Positions 7,068-13,868 of a stretch of DNA of 24,899 bases are shown here, one piece after another (the stretch's first letter is position 1; the number at the start of each line of letters is the position of its first letter). Origin of the DNA: an uncultured Campylobacter sp. Its GTDB lineage: Bacteria; Actinomycetota; Actinomycetes; Mycobacteriales; Mycobacteriaceae. The stretch is from assembly GCA_943913625.1 (NCBI GenBank), contig CALTYW010000014.1, positions 1-24,899 on the forward strand, written 5' to 3'. The position numbers were made by a program, and so were the translations under genes. The notes under the pieces were generated by a model. It did no database searches and was not told the DNA's origin. It saw nothing but the letters and a program-made list of their open reading frames with translations.

Positions 7068-7772
7068 CTATTCCTTGACCATGTGAACGCGCACATTGAT
7101 TTCGCCGTCCTCGGCGATTGTGGCCGCCACGAACTCCGGCGTTTCTACGCCGTAGTCCAAGCGGTTAATCGGAATGTCCGCCGCGGCGATCAGCCCGTCG
7201 CCGGAGCGCGCGACATTGAACGTCTGCGTGATCGTGTTGGTCTCTCCGTGGATGGTCAAGTCTCCGGTGAGCTCCACAGTGCCGACAGTGCCGTTGTCCG
7301 GCAGTCCCGACACATCCGCCGGCTCTGTCAGCTTGAACATTGCGTTCGGGTACTGATCCGTGTGGAAGATTTTGCGCCGAACGTTCGAGTCGCGGACATC
7401 ACTGTCGGACGTCAACGTCGTCATATCCACTTCGATCTCACCGGCGGTCAGTGTGCCCTCAGCAATTGTGGCGTAGCCGCTCACGCCCTGTGTAGACGCA
7501 GACGTCGTCCGACGTTCTCCAGGAAGTACCTCCGGAAAAGAGAATCCCGCAGACGACGAGTTTGGCCCCGGGCGGTTGCTCACGTTCCAGTCGCCGTCGA
7601 TGTCGGTGGATGCTGCCGACAGGCGTTCTTCGTTGATCCCCTCTGTTTTCACGCCGCTGTTGTTCATAAACATCGCGATCAGTGGAATCGCGGCGACAAT
7701 GACCGCGATGACAATGAAGACAGATACCGCGACGATGAGGATCGTGCGCTTTTTGGAGTTGGTAGCCTCCAC
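7068..7772 (-). CDS. Membrane-anchored YceI-family lipocalin-like protein
   Basis: A protein of 234 aa. A short basic N-terminus (NSKKR) is followed by one long hydrophobic helix (about residues 9-35) and then an extracytoplasmic YceI domain (about 50-234). YceI proteins form a lipocalin-like barrel that binds polyisoprenoids or amphiphiles. Visible family features are GDWNVSNRPGPNSSSAGFSF near the domain start, the segment DVRDSNVRRKIFHTDQYPNAMFKL, VELTGDLTIHGETNTITQTF, and INRLDYGVETPEFVAATI near the end. The anchor shows no lipobox, so it looks like a signal anchor. The start is the GTG at 7772, with AGGTGAG six bases upstream. It begins 7 bp after the stop of the zinc-finger gene, so the two are probably co-transcribed. 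The ligand is unknown. Confidence 0.85.
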   Translation of the reverse strand: MEATNSKKRTILIVAVSVFIVIAVIVAAIPLIAMFMNNSGVKTEGINEERLSAASTDIDGDWNVSNRPGPNSSSAGFSFPEVLPGERRTTSASTQGVSGYATIAEGTLTAGEIEVDMTTLTSDSDVRDSNVRRKIFHTDQYPNAMFKLTEPADVSGLPDNGTVGTVELTGDLTIHGETNTITQTFNVARSGDGLIAAADIPINRLDYGVETPEFVAATIAEDGEINVRVHMVKE

Positions 7773-7779
7773 CTAAAAC

Positions 7780-8142
7780 TCACCTCAGCTTCTCTAGTTG
7801 CCGAGCCAAGTGTACTAATTCGTCACACAGGGGCTGCAATTCACCCGGACCCGCACCCTCCTCAACGGCGGTCGAGACATCCTCCGCTGCGCACCGCAGC
7901 GCATACAACTGGTCGCGGATTTCGGCCACCCTGGCCTTGCTAAGAATGACGGATTCCGCGTCCACCGTTGTCCCAGCTAGGAGCTGCCGTTGCTCGTACG
8001 CGCGCTGTTTACATGAAGAGCTGCAGTACTTGCGTTTCCTTCCCCTGCCGTTGTTGACGGAGATTGGTTTGCCGCACCATGCACACACCGGCTCGCCGCG
8101 CACGGCTTCAATTCGGGCTGCGATCCTCTGCTTGGTAGTCAC
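7780..8142 (-). CDS. Small four-cysteine zinc-finger protein of unknown function
   Basis: I do not recognise a named family. The 120-aa protein has CAWCGKPIS followed by a basic linker (GRGRKRK) and YCSSSCKQRAYEQRQ, giving a C-x2-C...C-x3-C set that probably binds one zinc. Similar CSxxCKQRAY segments occur in many small actinobacterial proteins. The rest (about 60-120) looks helical, with acidic and Leu-rich stretches that could form a coiled coil. The start is the GTG at 8142 because TAGACT lies exactly 7 nt upstream, as for a leaderless mRNA. The longer frame back to 8313 would overlap the start of divergent rbpA. It lies directly upstream of the YceI gene. A nucleic-acid-binding role is plausible but only inferred. 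Confidence 0.75.
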   Translation of the reverse strand: MTTKQRIAARIEAVRGEPVCAWCGKPISVNNGRGRKRKYCSSSCKQRAYEQRQLLAGTTVDAESVILSKARVAEIRDQLYALRCAAEDVSTAVEEGAGPGELQPLCDELVHLARQLEKLR

Positions 8143-8149
8143 GTCAAAC

Positions 8150-8155
8150 AGTCTA
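8150..8155 (-). promoter_or_regulatory. -10 element for leaderless transcription of the zinc-finger gene
   Basis: TAGACT on the minus strand (8155-8150) is separated by 7 nt from the GTG at 8142-8140. The transcript would start at or next to the start codon, which explains the missing Shine-Dalgarno. No good -35 is evident. Confidence 0.5.
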
Positions 8156-8185
8156 GTACACCTGTCACTATCTGCCCGCATGCCG

Positions 8186-8211
8186 GGAACAACTTCGTTT
8201 GGCTTCTCGTT
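8186..8211 (+). promoter_or_regulatory. SigH/SigR-type stress promoter for rbpA
   Basis: GGAAC (8186-8190) and GTT (8209-8211) are separated by 18 bp, close to the GGAAT-N18-GTT pattern of actinobacterial SigR/SigH promoters. rbpA is a known SigR target in Streptomyces. The GTT continues as GTTATACT, so a sigma-A -10 (TATACT, 8211-8216) overlaps it. A second -10-like CATAAT lies at 8244-8249. The leader to the ATG would be about 60 nt. Confidence 0.6.
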
Positions 8212-8281
8212 ATACTTGTTCGGATGCTTTTGTAGCGGGCCAACATAATGAGCCACTAAAGACGAGAAGGATGGATACAGC

Positions 8282-8665
8282 ATGGCTGATCGTGTTCTAC
8301 GCGGTAGTCGCATGGGTGCCGTGAGTTACGAGACTGACCGCGACCACGACCTCGCACCACGCCAGATGGCAAAGTACCGCACTCCTAGCGGTGAAGTCTT
8401 CGAGGTCCCGTTCGCTGATGACGCGGAAATCCCCGAAGAGTGGATGTGCAAGAACGGCCAGGTGGGCACCCTCATGGAGGGCGAGGGTGTGGAGTCCAAG
8501 CCGGCGAAGCCGCCGCGGACTCACTGGGACATGCTGCGCGAGCGCCGCACCATCGAAGAGCTCGACGTCCTGCTCGAGGAGCGCCTGGAGCAGTTGCGCA
8601 AGCGCCGCCGCACCGCTGCCCGCATTGCCAAGGAGCAGCAGGCAGCGGAGGGAAACGAAAGCTAG
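8282..8665 (+). CDS. rbpA: RNA polymerase-binding protein RbpA
   Basis: Actinobacterial transcription factor that binds RNA polymerase and group I/II sigma factors, stabilises the open complex and lowers rifampicin sensitivity. The protein has 127 aa, against about 111 in M. tuberculosis. The match is nearly continuous: MADRVLRGSRMGAVSYETDR and DHDLAPRQMAKYRT at the N-terminal tail, EVPFADDAEIPEEWMCKNGQ in the core domain, then KPPRTHWDMLRERRTIEELD leading into the sigma-interaction helices. The C-terminal tail is about 15 residues longer than in M. tuberculosis and is rich in Arg, Ala and Glu. The ATG has GAAGGA upstream. It is divergent from the zinc-finger gene and ends at a strong terminator. 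The upstream SigH-type promoter points to induction by thiol or heat stress. Confidence 0.97.
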   Translation: MADRVLRGSRMGAVSYETDRDHDLAPRQMAKYRTPSGEVFEVPFADDAEIPEEWMCKNGQVGTLMEGEGVESKPAKPPRTHWDMLRERRTIEELDVLLEERLEQLRKRRRTAARIAKEQQAAEGNES

Positions 8666-8693
8666 CGCGCTAATCGGCGGCTAGTGGCAACCG

Positions 8694-8733
8694 AAAGCCC
8701 GCTTCACCGAACGTCGTGGTGAAGCGGGCTTTT
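8694..8733. terminator. Strong bidirectional terminator between rbpA and ppm1
   Basis: AAAGCCCGCTTCACC (8694-8708) and its perfect reverse complement (8718-8732) form a 15-bp stem with a 9-base loop. The stem ends in TTTT on the plus strand and TTT on the minus strand. It closes rbpA and, in the other direction, the pepQ-to-ppm1 operon. Confidence 0.85.
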
Positions 8734-8752
8734 GCTGTGGGCTATCCGGGCG

Positions 8753-9736
8753 CTACTTGTTTCCGCGGGCCATGTAGGCAACCTGGCGCACCGTCTCGCC
8801 GGCGAACTGCAGCGCGGTGTTGGCGCGGCGGGCAGCCTCGCGCTGGAAACGCTCGAGGTCGGCGCTCTTGAGCTCGTGCTTGGCCACAGCCCCGAACTCG
8901 ATGATGGCGTCGACGACTTTCTCCGGCGCCTTATCAACCTTGTCCCCCAGCTTGGCCAGCGGAGAGGTCTCCACTGCGTGCGCCACCTGGCGGCCCGTTT
9001 CGCCGAACACGTCACCGACGAAGCCGAGGCGGTCCATCACACCCCACTTGGATACCTCGCTTAGCGACGCGAGGGCGAAGCTGGCATCGAGTTTGGACTC
9101 CCCCAGCTTGCGGTCCTCGAAGGTGATCGGGACTTCGCGCACGTCGAACCCGAGGTCCTCGGCGAGGTACGCGATCTGCGCTTGGAAGATGTAGCCCTTG
9201 GTGGACAGATCGTCGAGATCGATCTCCTCAAGCACCTCGCGCTTGAACGCACGGTAGCCGGCGGTCATGTCGGCCACGCCCGTCTTCAGCGCGACCGCGA
9301 TGTACTTGTTGCCGAGCTCGGAGAGCAGGCGACGCTTCTCCGGCCAGTTTTTCACTTCGCCGCCATCGATGTAGCGCGAGCCGATAACCAGGTCCGCGCC
9401 GTTGTCGATCTCCTGGAGCAGCAGTTCGAGCTCCTCCGGTGCGTGGGAACCGTCAGCGTCCATTTGCACGAGCACCTTGTAGTCGCGCTCGAGCCCCCAG
9501 CGGAAGCCCGCGCGGTACGCGGCTAGCAGGCCCTCCTTGCCGGCGCGGTGCAGCACGTTGACTTCCTCGTGCTCCTTGGCCAGCTCGTCGGCCTTTGCTC
9601 CGGTCCCGTCCGGCGAGTTGTCGTCGACGACGAGGATGTCCACCTCGTCGGGTGTGTCCAGCACGCGGCCCACAATGAGCGGAAGGTTTTCCAGCTCGTT
9701 GTACGTCGGAATGATCACCAGGGTTTCGTTCGCCAC
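8753..9736 (-). CDS. ppm1: Polyprenol-phosphate mannose synthase (Ppm1)
   Basis: GT2 glycosyltransferase that transfers mannose from GDP-mannose to polyprenyl phosphate. The product donates mannose for lipomannan and lipoarabinomannan elongation and for protein O-mannosylation. Key features are VIIPTYNELENLP (8-20), VVDDNSPDGT (36-45), the metal-binding DAD within MDADGSH (93-95), IGSRYIDGG, TAGYRAF, and PITFEDRKLGESKL. The catalytic domain ends near residue 235. The remaining roughly 90 residues are charged and amphipathic (ETGRQVAHAVET, then KLGDKVDKAPEKVVDAI), making the protein longer (327 aa) than the roughly 270 aa I recall for C. glutamicum Ppm1. The GTG start at 9736 has GAGGAGAGAG upstream. 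It follows lnt after 15 bp, the separate-gene form that I recall as Ppm1/Ppm2 in corynebacteria and fused in M. tuberculosis. Confidence 0.95.
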   Translation of the reverse strand: MANETLVIIPTYNELENLPLIVGRVLDTPDEVDILVVDDNSPDGTGAKADELAKEHEEVNVLHRAGKEGLLAAYRAGFRWGLERDYKVLVQMDADGSHAPEELELLLQEIDNGADLVIGSRYIDGGEVKNWPEKRRLLSELGNKYIAVALKTGVADMTAGYRAFKREVLEEIDLDDLSTKGYIFQAQIAYLAEDLGFDVREVPITFEDRKLGESKLDASFALASLSEVSKWGVMDRLGFVGDVFGETGRQVAHAVETSPLAKLGDKVDKAPEKVVDAIIEFGAVAKHELKSADLERFQREAARRANTALQFAGETVRQVAYMARGNK

Positions 9737-9751
9737 TTCACTCTCTCCTCG

Positions 9752-11314
9752 TCAGTTCGTCCTTGAAGCAGCATACCCCCGCCCGCTGCGGCGCGAGGTG
9801 GCGACCGCCGCGGCCATGAGTACCGCTCCTGCAGCGACGAGCAGCCACTCAATCGCTCCGCCGAAACGCACGGCGAACGTCACCCGGTCGCGCAACGGCA
9901 GTGTTTCAGTCAAGTGCGCGGGCTGGAAGATCTCGCTGTGCTGGGACACCGTTCCGTCCGGGTGCACGATCGCGGAGACGCCCGACGTGGCGGCAACGAT
10001 GACTGCCCTGTCGGTTTCCATGGCGCGCAACCTGCTCATCGCCAACTGCTGGTACGTCATGTCGGTGAACCCGAAGGTTGCGTTGTTGGTGGGCGTGGCC
10101 AGGATTTGCGCCCCGTTTTTCACCGCCATGCGGTACGCCGGATCTTCCGCCACCTCGTAGCAGGTTGCCACCCCGACAGCGGTGTCGCCTAAGTGCACCA
10201 CCCCGGGACCGTCGCCGGGTTTGAAGTCGCCCGCGAGATCCACCAAGTCTGAGAAATTGCGGAAGAAATCGCGCATGGGCATGTACTCGCCGAACGGCTG
10301 CAGGAACCGTTTGTGGTGGTACTCCCCCGGGCCAGATTCAGGGTCGAAGACAACCATGGTGTTTCGCGCGCCAACTTCGTCCCTGGTGAGCGTGCCCACC
10401 AGCACCGGTGCATCTACGGCACGCACGGCCGCCTCGATGAGCGCGCGTGCCTCGTCGTCGGTGAACGGGTTCACGTCGGAAGAGTTCTCCGGCCAGATCA
10501 CCAGATCCAGCGGCTCGCCTGCCTTTTTCGCGTCACGTGCCAGCGCAATGGTCTCGTTCACGTGGTTCGCAAGAACCGCGCGACGCTGGGCGTTGAAGTC
10601 CAGCCCCATGCGCGGTACGTTGCCCTGGACTGCCGCCGCGCGAACCTCACCGACGTTTGCGCTGGGGCGATCGACCGCGAGGCCCGAAAGCAGGCCGAGC
10701 CCAATGGTTACTCCGACAGTCGTTGCGGCCGTGATCCGAACCCACCGGTCGTGCGACCACGCCGCCACTGCTGCGGTGCCGACGAGCGCCGCCGCGACGG
10801 TGACCAGTGCCGGCCCGCCCCACGGGGCGAGGTTGGCCAGCGGCCCGTTGATTTGGCCCCAGGCCAAGCGGACCCAGCTGAAACCGCCGAAGGGTACTGA
10901 AGAGCGGAGGAACTCAACCACGAGGTAAATCAACGGAAATGCGGCGAAGCCGAAGCGCCAGCGTGCGACGAGCACGCCGAAGATGCCAGTTGCAATGGCG
11001 TAGAGCGCCATCGTGACGGACAGCGCCACATACGGCATGGCGCCGACGAACTCGCCGATCCACGGCAAAAGGAAGAGGTAACAGAACAACCCGTGGGTGA
11101 ACCCGAGCAACGCGCCGAAACTACCAGCGGGCCGCTCCTGCGCCTGACCCGCCATGCCAGTCGCGCGGGTAAACCTACGTGGCCACGGCATGAGGCTGAT
11201 ATAGAAAAGCGCAATCCCGGCGACACCTATCAGGGCGTAACCGTGCGGCTCGTAGGACAGATAGACAAGCCAGCCAGCAATGGCGGCGAGCCCGAAGCGG
11301 AGAAACGCGAGCAT
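9752..11314 (-). CDS. lnt: Apolipoprotein N-acyltransferase (Lnt; Ppm2 of C. glutamicum)
   Basis: Membrane enzyme that N-acylates the lipid-modified cysteine of lipoproteins. The protein has 520 aa, with an N-terminal half of several hydrophobic helices (about 1-215) and a carbon-nitrogen hydrolase domain (about 220-490), then a final membrane helix (WLLVAAGAVLMAAAVA). The Glu-Lys-Cys triad is visible as LVIWPENSS (Glu276), YHHKRFLQPFGEYMP (Lys335) and GVATCYEVAEDP (Cys385). A downstream conserved stretch, NNATFGFTDMTYQQLAMSRLRAMETDRA, matches the family. The ATG directly abuts the stop of fxsA (TAGATG), so translation is probably coupled. In corynebacteria the product also assists Ppm1, as reported for Ppm2. 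Confidence 0.95.
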   Translation of the reverse strand: MLAFLRFGLAAIAGWLVYLSYEPHGYALIGVAGIALFYISLMPWPRRFTRATGMAGQAQERPAGSFGALLGFTHGLFCYLFLLPWIGEFVGAMPYVALSVTMALYAIATGIFGVLVARWRFGFAAFPLIYLVVEFLRSSVPFGGFSWVRLAWGQINGPLANLAPWGGPALVTVAAALVGTAAVAAWSHDRWVRITAATTVGVTIGLGLLSGLAVDRPSANVGEVRAAAVQGNVPRMGLDFNAQRRAVLANHVNETIALARDAKKAGEPLDLVIWPENSSDVNPFTDDEARALIEAAVRAVDAPVLVGTLTRDEVGARNTMVVFDPESGPGEYHHKRFLQPFGEYMPMRDFFRNFSDLVDLAGDFKPGDGPGVVHLGDTAVGVATCYEVAEDPAYRMAVKNGAQILATPTNNATFGFTDMTYQQLAMSRLRAMETDRAVIVAATSGVSAIVHPDGTVSQHSEIFQPAHLTETLPLRDRVTFAVRFGGAIEWLLVAAGAVLMAAAVATSRRSGRGYAASRTN

Positions 11315-11914
11315 CTACAGATCCTCACCGGGGCGGCGCGGCTGGCCGTTTTCAGGGCCGCTCTCTGGGCTATTCGGGCCTTCGGGGCCGTCCATGCGGA
11401 ACCACTTCTCCAGCTCGTCCGCGTCGATCACCGGGTGGTCGGTGCCTGTGTGCTCGGTTGTGGCACCGGGCGTGGCCGGATCGCCTTGGCCGGGCTGTTG
11501 CCTGCCGAAGTCTCCGTAGCTGGTGCGCGTGCGCGCCATCGGTGAGGAGTTGAACACCCGCACCGAGAATTCCTCTACGTTGCGCTGCAGTTGCGCGGTC
11601 AGGCTCCGGCGCACCACCGCGCGGGTTGGGCCGAAGATGAGCAGCAGGCCGATAAAGGAGGTGACGTATCCGGGAATGATGCTGAGCACCCAACCGACGA
11701 GCAGTAGCGCTGAGTCGCCTGCAAGTTTTTCCACCGTCGTCTGGCCTGCCGCGGCGCGGGAAAGCGCGCCCCGCAGGGAGATGCTGGCGAGCGCCCCGCC
11801 CACAAACATCAGACCGAAGATCCAAAACAGCGCCCAGCCCACTCCGATGAGTTGGGCGACACCGTAGAACGCGAGTGCTTCGAGGAGGAAATAGGCGAGC
11901 AGGGCGATTGGCAT
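11315..11914 (-). CDS. fxsA: FxsA family membrane protein
   Basis: A 199-aa inner-membrane protein related to E. coli FxsA, whose overexpression suppresses exclusion of phage T7 by the F plasmid. The physiological role is unknown. Three or four hydrophobic segments are visible: PIALLAYFLLEALAFYGVA, VGWALFWIFGLMFVGGAL and LLLVGWVLSIIPGYVTSFIGLLLIF. They are followed by the family-like GPTRAVVRRSL and a long hydrophilic C-terminal tail (about 110-199) rich in Gly, Thr, Pro and Glu. I chose the ATG at 11914 because it begins directly with the first hydrophobic segment and lies 10 bp after the stop of the hydrolase gene. The longer frame to 11977 overlaps that gene. The same gene sits in this cluster in M. 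tuberculosis, as I recall it. Confidence 0.85.
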   Translation of the reverse strand: MPIALLAYFLLEALAFYGVAQLIGVGWALFWIFGLMFVGGALASISLRGALSRAAAGQTTVEKLAGDSALLLVGWVLSIIPGYVTSFIGLLLIFGPTRAVVRRSLTAQLQRNVEEFSVRVFNSSPMARTRTSYGDFGRQQPGQGDPATPGATTEHTGTDHPVIDADELEKWFRMDGPEGPNSPESGPENGQPRRPGEDL

Positions 11915-11924
11915 GCGTGTCAGA

Positions 11925-13133
11925 CTACCTGCCCAAGTGGGACAGCAGCCATTCCGTGTCCCTGGCAAGATGCGCATAATACGGGCCGAAGTGATTCAAT
12001 CCGGTGCGCCCCAGCACGTGCGGGAATCGCCGGGTTGCAAGCGGCACGCCCCACGCTTCGGCGAGTGCGCGCACACCGGTGTAGGGCACGATGTCGTCGT
12101 CGCGTGAGCTCCATAAGGTGATCGGGATGCGCAGCGGGGCGCGTTGGCCGAGCGCGGCTTCGTCGAGAAGCTGCCTCGTGCGCGGCAGTTGCGTGAGCAG
12201 CTGCGCCATGGTCTGGCCGTCGCGTGTCCAATCCCTCGTGTGCGCCCATGGTCGACGCGCCACGGCAGCGGGAGCGCAGACCCGGGCGCTGTCGATCAGT
12301 GCGGCCGCGCCCGCGGGGCTCAAGTGCGGGGCGATTTCCTGCGCCGCGTCGTCGTCACGCGCCATCAGCCCGGCGATGGCGTAGAGCAGCACCACCCCTG
12401 CGAGCGAGCCGTCGACGTGGTCGATCATGTGCACCTGATCCGCAGGAGGTGCGCCCACCACCGCTGCGAGCGGCTGCAGCTCTGGGGAGTACTCCGGCTG
12501 CTCCAACCACGCGGCCACAGCCCCGCCGCCCTGGGAGAACCCCCATAGCCCGAGGTTTGTCTGCCCCACCCCGAATTCGGCACTCGCGCGTACGGCATCC
12601 GCGAGCGAACGCGCCGCCGCCACGTGGTCGCAGTACAGCTGCACATCGTCGCCGGGGTCGCGCGGATAGTCGGTGAGCACCACATCCGCTCCGGAGGCGA
12701 CGAGCAGGTTGATTGCCGGCTGCTCGTACGGCAGCACCACGTCCAATGGGCGGATGAACGGCACGACTCCGAGGGTGCACGACACCGACGGGTCGCAGCG
12801 CCGCGCCACACCCTGCGTCGAAGGAGCGAAAGCGACCGTGGGACGCGGGCCGTTGCCCTCCCACGGGGTGCGGGAGCGGATCACGGCGCCGGTTGCGGCC
12901 AGGATTCGACCCCGCCCGTCGGAAGTCGCGAACTCCACCCGCCACGCATCCGCCGGGTTGAGTCTGGTGTCCAGCCCGATCGGCTGGATCGGCGTCGCGT
13001 GCAGCATTGTCCCCGGGCTGACGCCGGTGAGCCAGGTCGCCGTGCCGAATTCAACCTCGTTGCGGCACCCCGGCCGGGTGAAATCGAGCGCGAGTGCGGC
13101 GATAGTGCGCGTGATGGGTCCCCGCAGCGACAT
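11925..13133 (-). CDS. Lipase-family alpha/beta hydrolase
   Basis: A protein of 402 aa with the layout of the actinobacterial and fungal secretory lipase family (LIP). The nucleophile elbow is GFSQGGG (Ser about 200). The acid is probably within SSRDDDIVPY (about 345-347), and the histidine within LNHFGPYY (about 381). LTDYPRD and APPADQVHMIDHVDGSLAGVVLLYAIAG also look family-like. Two cysteines (CDPSVSC) could pair if the protein were exported. However, the N-terminus (SLRGPITRTIAALALDFTRPG) is not a convincing signal peptide, so the location is uncertain. The ATG at 13133 is preceded by GGGGA five bases upstream; a GTG three bases earlier is possible. It starts 12 bp after the SDR stop. The substrate is unknown; an acyl-ester lipid is the natural guess given the envelope-related neighbours. 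Confidence 0.8.
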   Translation of the reverse strand: MSLRGPITRTIAALALDFTRPGCRNEVEFGTATWLTGVSPGTMLHATPIQPIGLDTRLNPADAWRVEFATSDGRGRILAATGAVIRSRTPWEGNGPRPTVAFAPSTQGVARRCDPSVSCTLGVVPFIRPLDVVLPYEQPAINLLVASGADVVLTDYPRDPGDDVQLYCDHVAAARSLADAVRASAEFGVGQTNLGLWGFSQGGGAVAAWLEQPEYSPELQPLAAVVGAPPADQVHMIDHVDGSLAGVVLLYAIAGLMARDDDAAQEIAPHLSPAGAAALIDSARVCAPAAVARRPWAHTRDWTRDGQTMAQLLTQLPRTRQLLDEAALGQRAPLRIPITLWSSRDDDIVPYTGVRALAEAWGVPLATRRFPHVLGRTGLNHFGPYYAHLARDTEWLLSHLGR

Positions 13134-13145
13134 CACGGTCCCCGG

Positions 13146-13868
13146 CTACCTGGGCATCCGGCGCCAGATGGGGCGCGGCACCACACGCATCACTGCCGCG
13201 AGCAGCGCGAGCCGCCGCGGGATCCACACGGTCGTGCTCTTCCCGCCGGCGGCTGCGTCGACCACCGCATCCGCCACTACGTCTGGGGTCACGGACATGA
13301 CGGCGGGCTTCATTCCTTCCGTCATGGAGCCGATGACGAAACCGGGCCGCGCCAAAATCAGGTTGAGCTCGGTGCCGTGCAGGCGGTCCATCAACCCCTG
13401 GCAGAACGCGTCGAGGCCGGCTTTGGTGGAGCCGTAGACGTAGTTGGCGCGGCGCGGCCGCCAGCCGGCGATGGACGAGAACGCGTAGATTTCGCCGCGC
13501 GTCATCACGTCCGCGAGCACGGTGAGCATGTGCACCTGCGCGAGGTAGTCGATGCTGGCGATCCGCGCGGCTTCGCGCTCGTCGCGCTCCGCGAGCGCCT
13601 GGTCGCCGAGGATGCCGAACGCGACGATCGCGGTAGTCACGCCGCCCGCCTGCTCCACCACCTTGCGGTGGGTTTCCAGATCAGCAGCGTCGAATTCGAC
13701 GTAGCGCACACTTGTAGCTCCAGCAGCGAGCAGACGCTTTTCGACGGCTCCGAGCCCCTCATCTCCCCGCGCCGCAAGCACCACGTCCCGCCCGGCGCAG
13801 GTCCGCACTGCCACTTCCCCACCGATGTCGCTGCGTGCCCCGAGCAGCAGCACGGTTCCCTTCGCCAT
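13146..13868 (-). CDS. SDR oxidoreductase, DprE2-like (Rv2073c/NCgl1429 type)
   Basis: A 240-aa NAD(P)H-dependent short-chain dehydrogenase. The cofactor motif is GARSDIG (10-16). The catalytic Ser132 (FSSIAGWRPRRANYVYG), Tyr145 and Lys149 (YGSTK) are all present. The C-terminus STTVWIPRRLALLAAVMRVVPRPIWRRMP closely resembles DprE2, which reduces the keto intermediate in the epimerisation of decaprenyl-phosphoryl ribose to arabinose, the arabinan precursor. From memory, the second corynebacterial DprE2-like gene, NCgl1429 (orthologue of Rv2073c), is reported as partly redundant with DprE2 and lies in this region. The ATG at 13868 shares one base with the pepQ stop (TGATG), so translation is coupled. 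The classical dprE1-dprE2 pair is not in this window. Confidence 0.85.
   Translation of the reverse strand: MAKGTVLLLGARSDIGGEVAVRTCAGRDVVLAARGDEGLGAVEKRLLAAGATSVRYVEFDAADLETHRKVVEQAGGVTTAIVAFGILGDQALAERDEREAARIASIDYLAQVHMLTVLADVMTRGEIYAFSSIAGWRPRRANYVYGSTKAGLDAFCQGLMDRLHGTELNLILARPGFVIGSMTEGMKPAVMSVTPDVVADAVVDAAAGGKSTTVWIPRRLALLAAVMRVVPRPIWRRMPR

Noticed and set aside
8143..8313. N-terminal extension of the zinc-finger protein to 177 aa
   Set aside because: It would overlap the rbpA start and promoter on the other strand, and the leaderless -10 box places the start at 8142.
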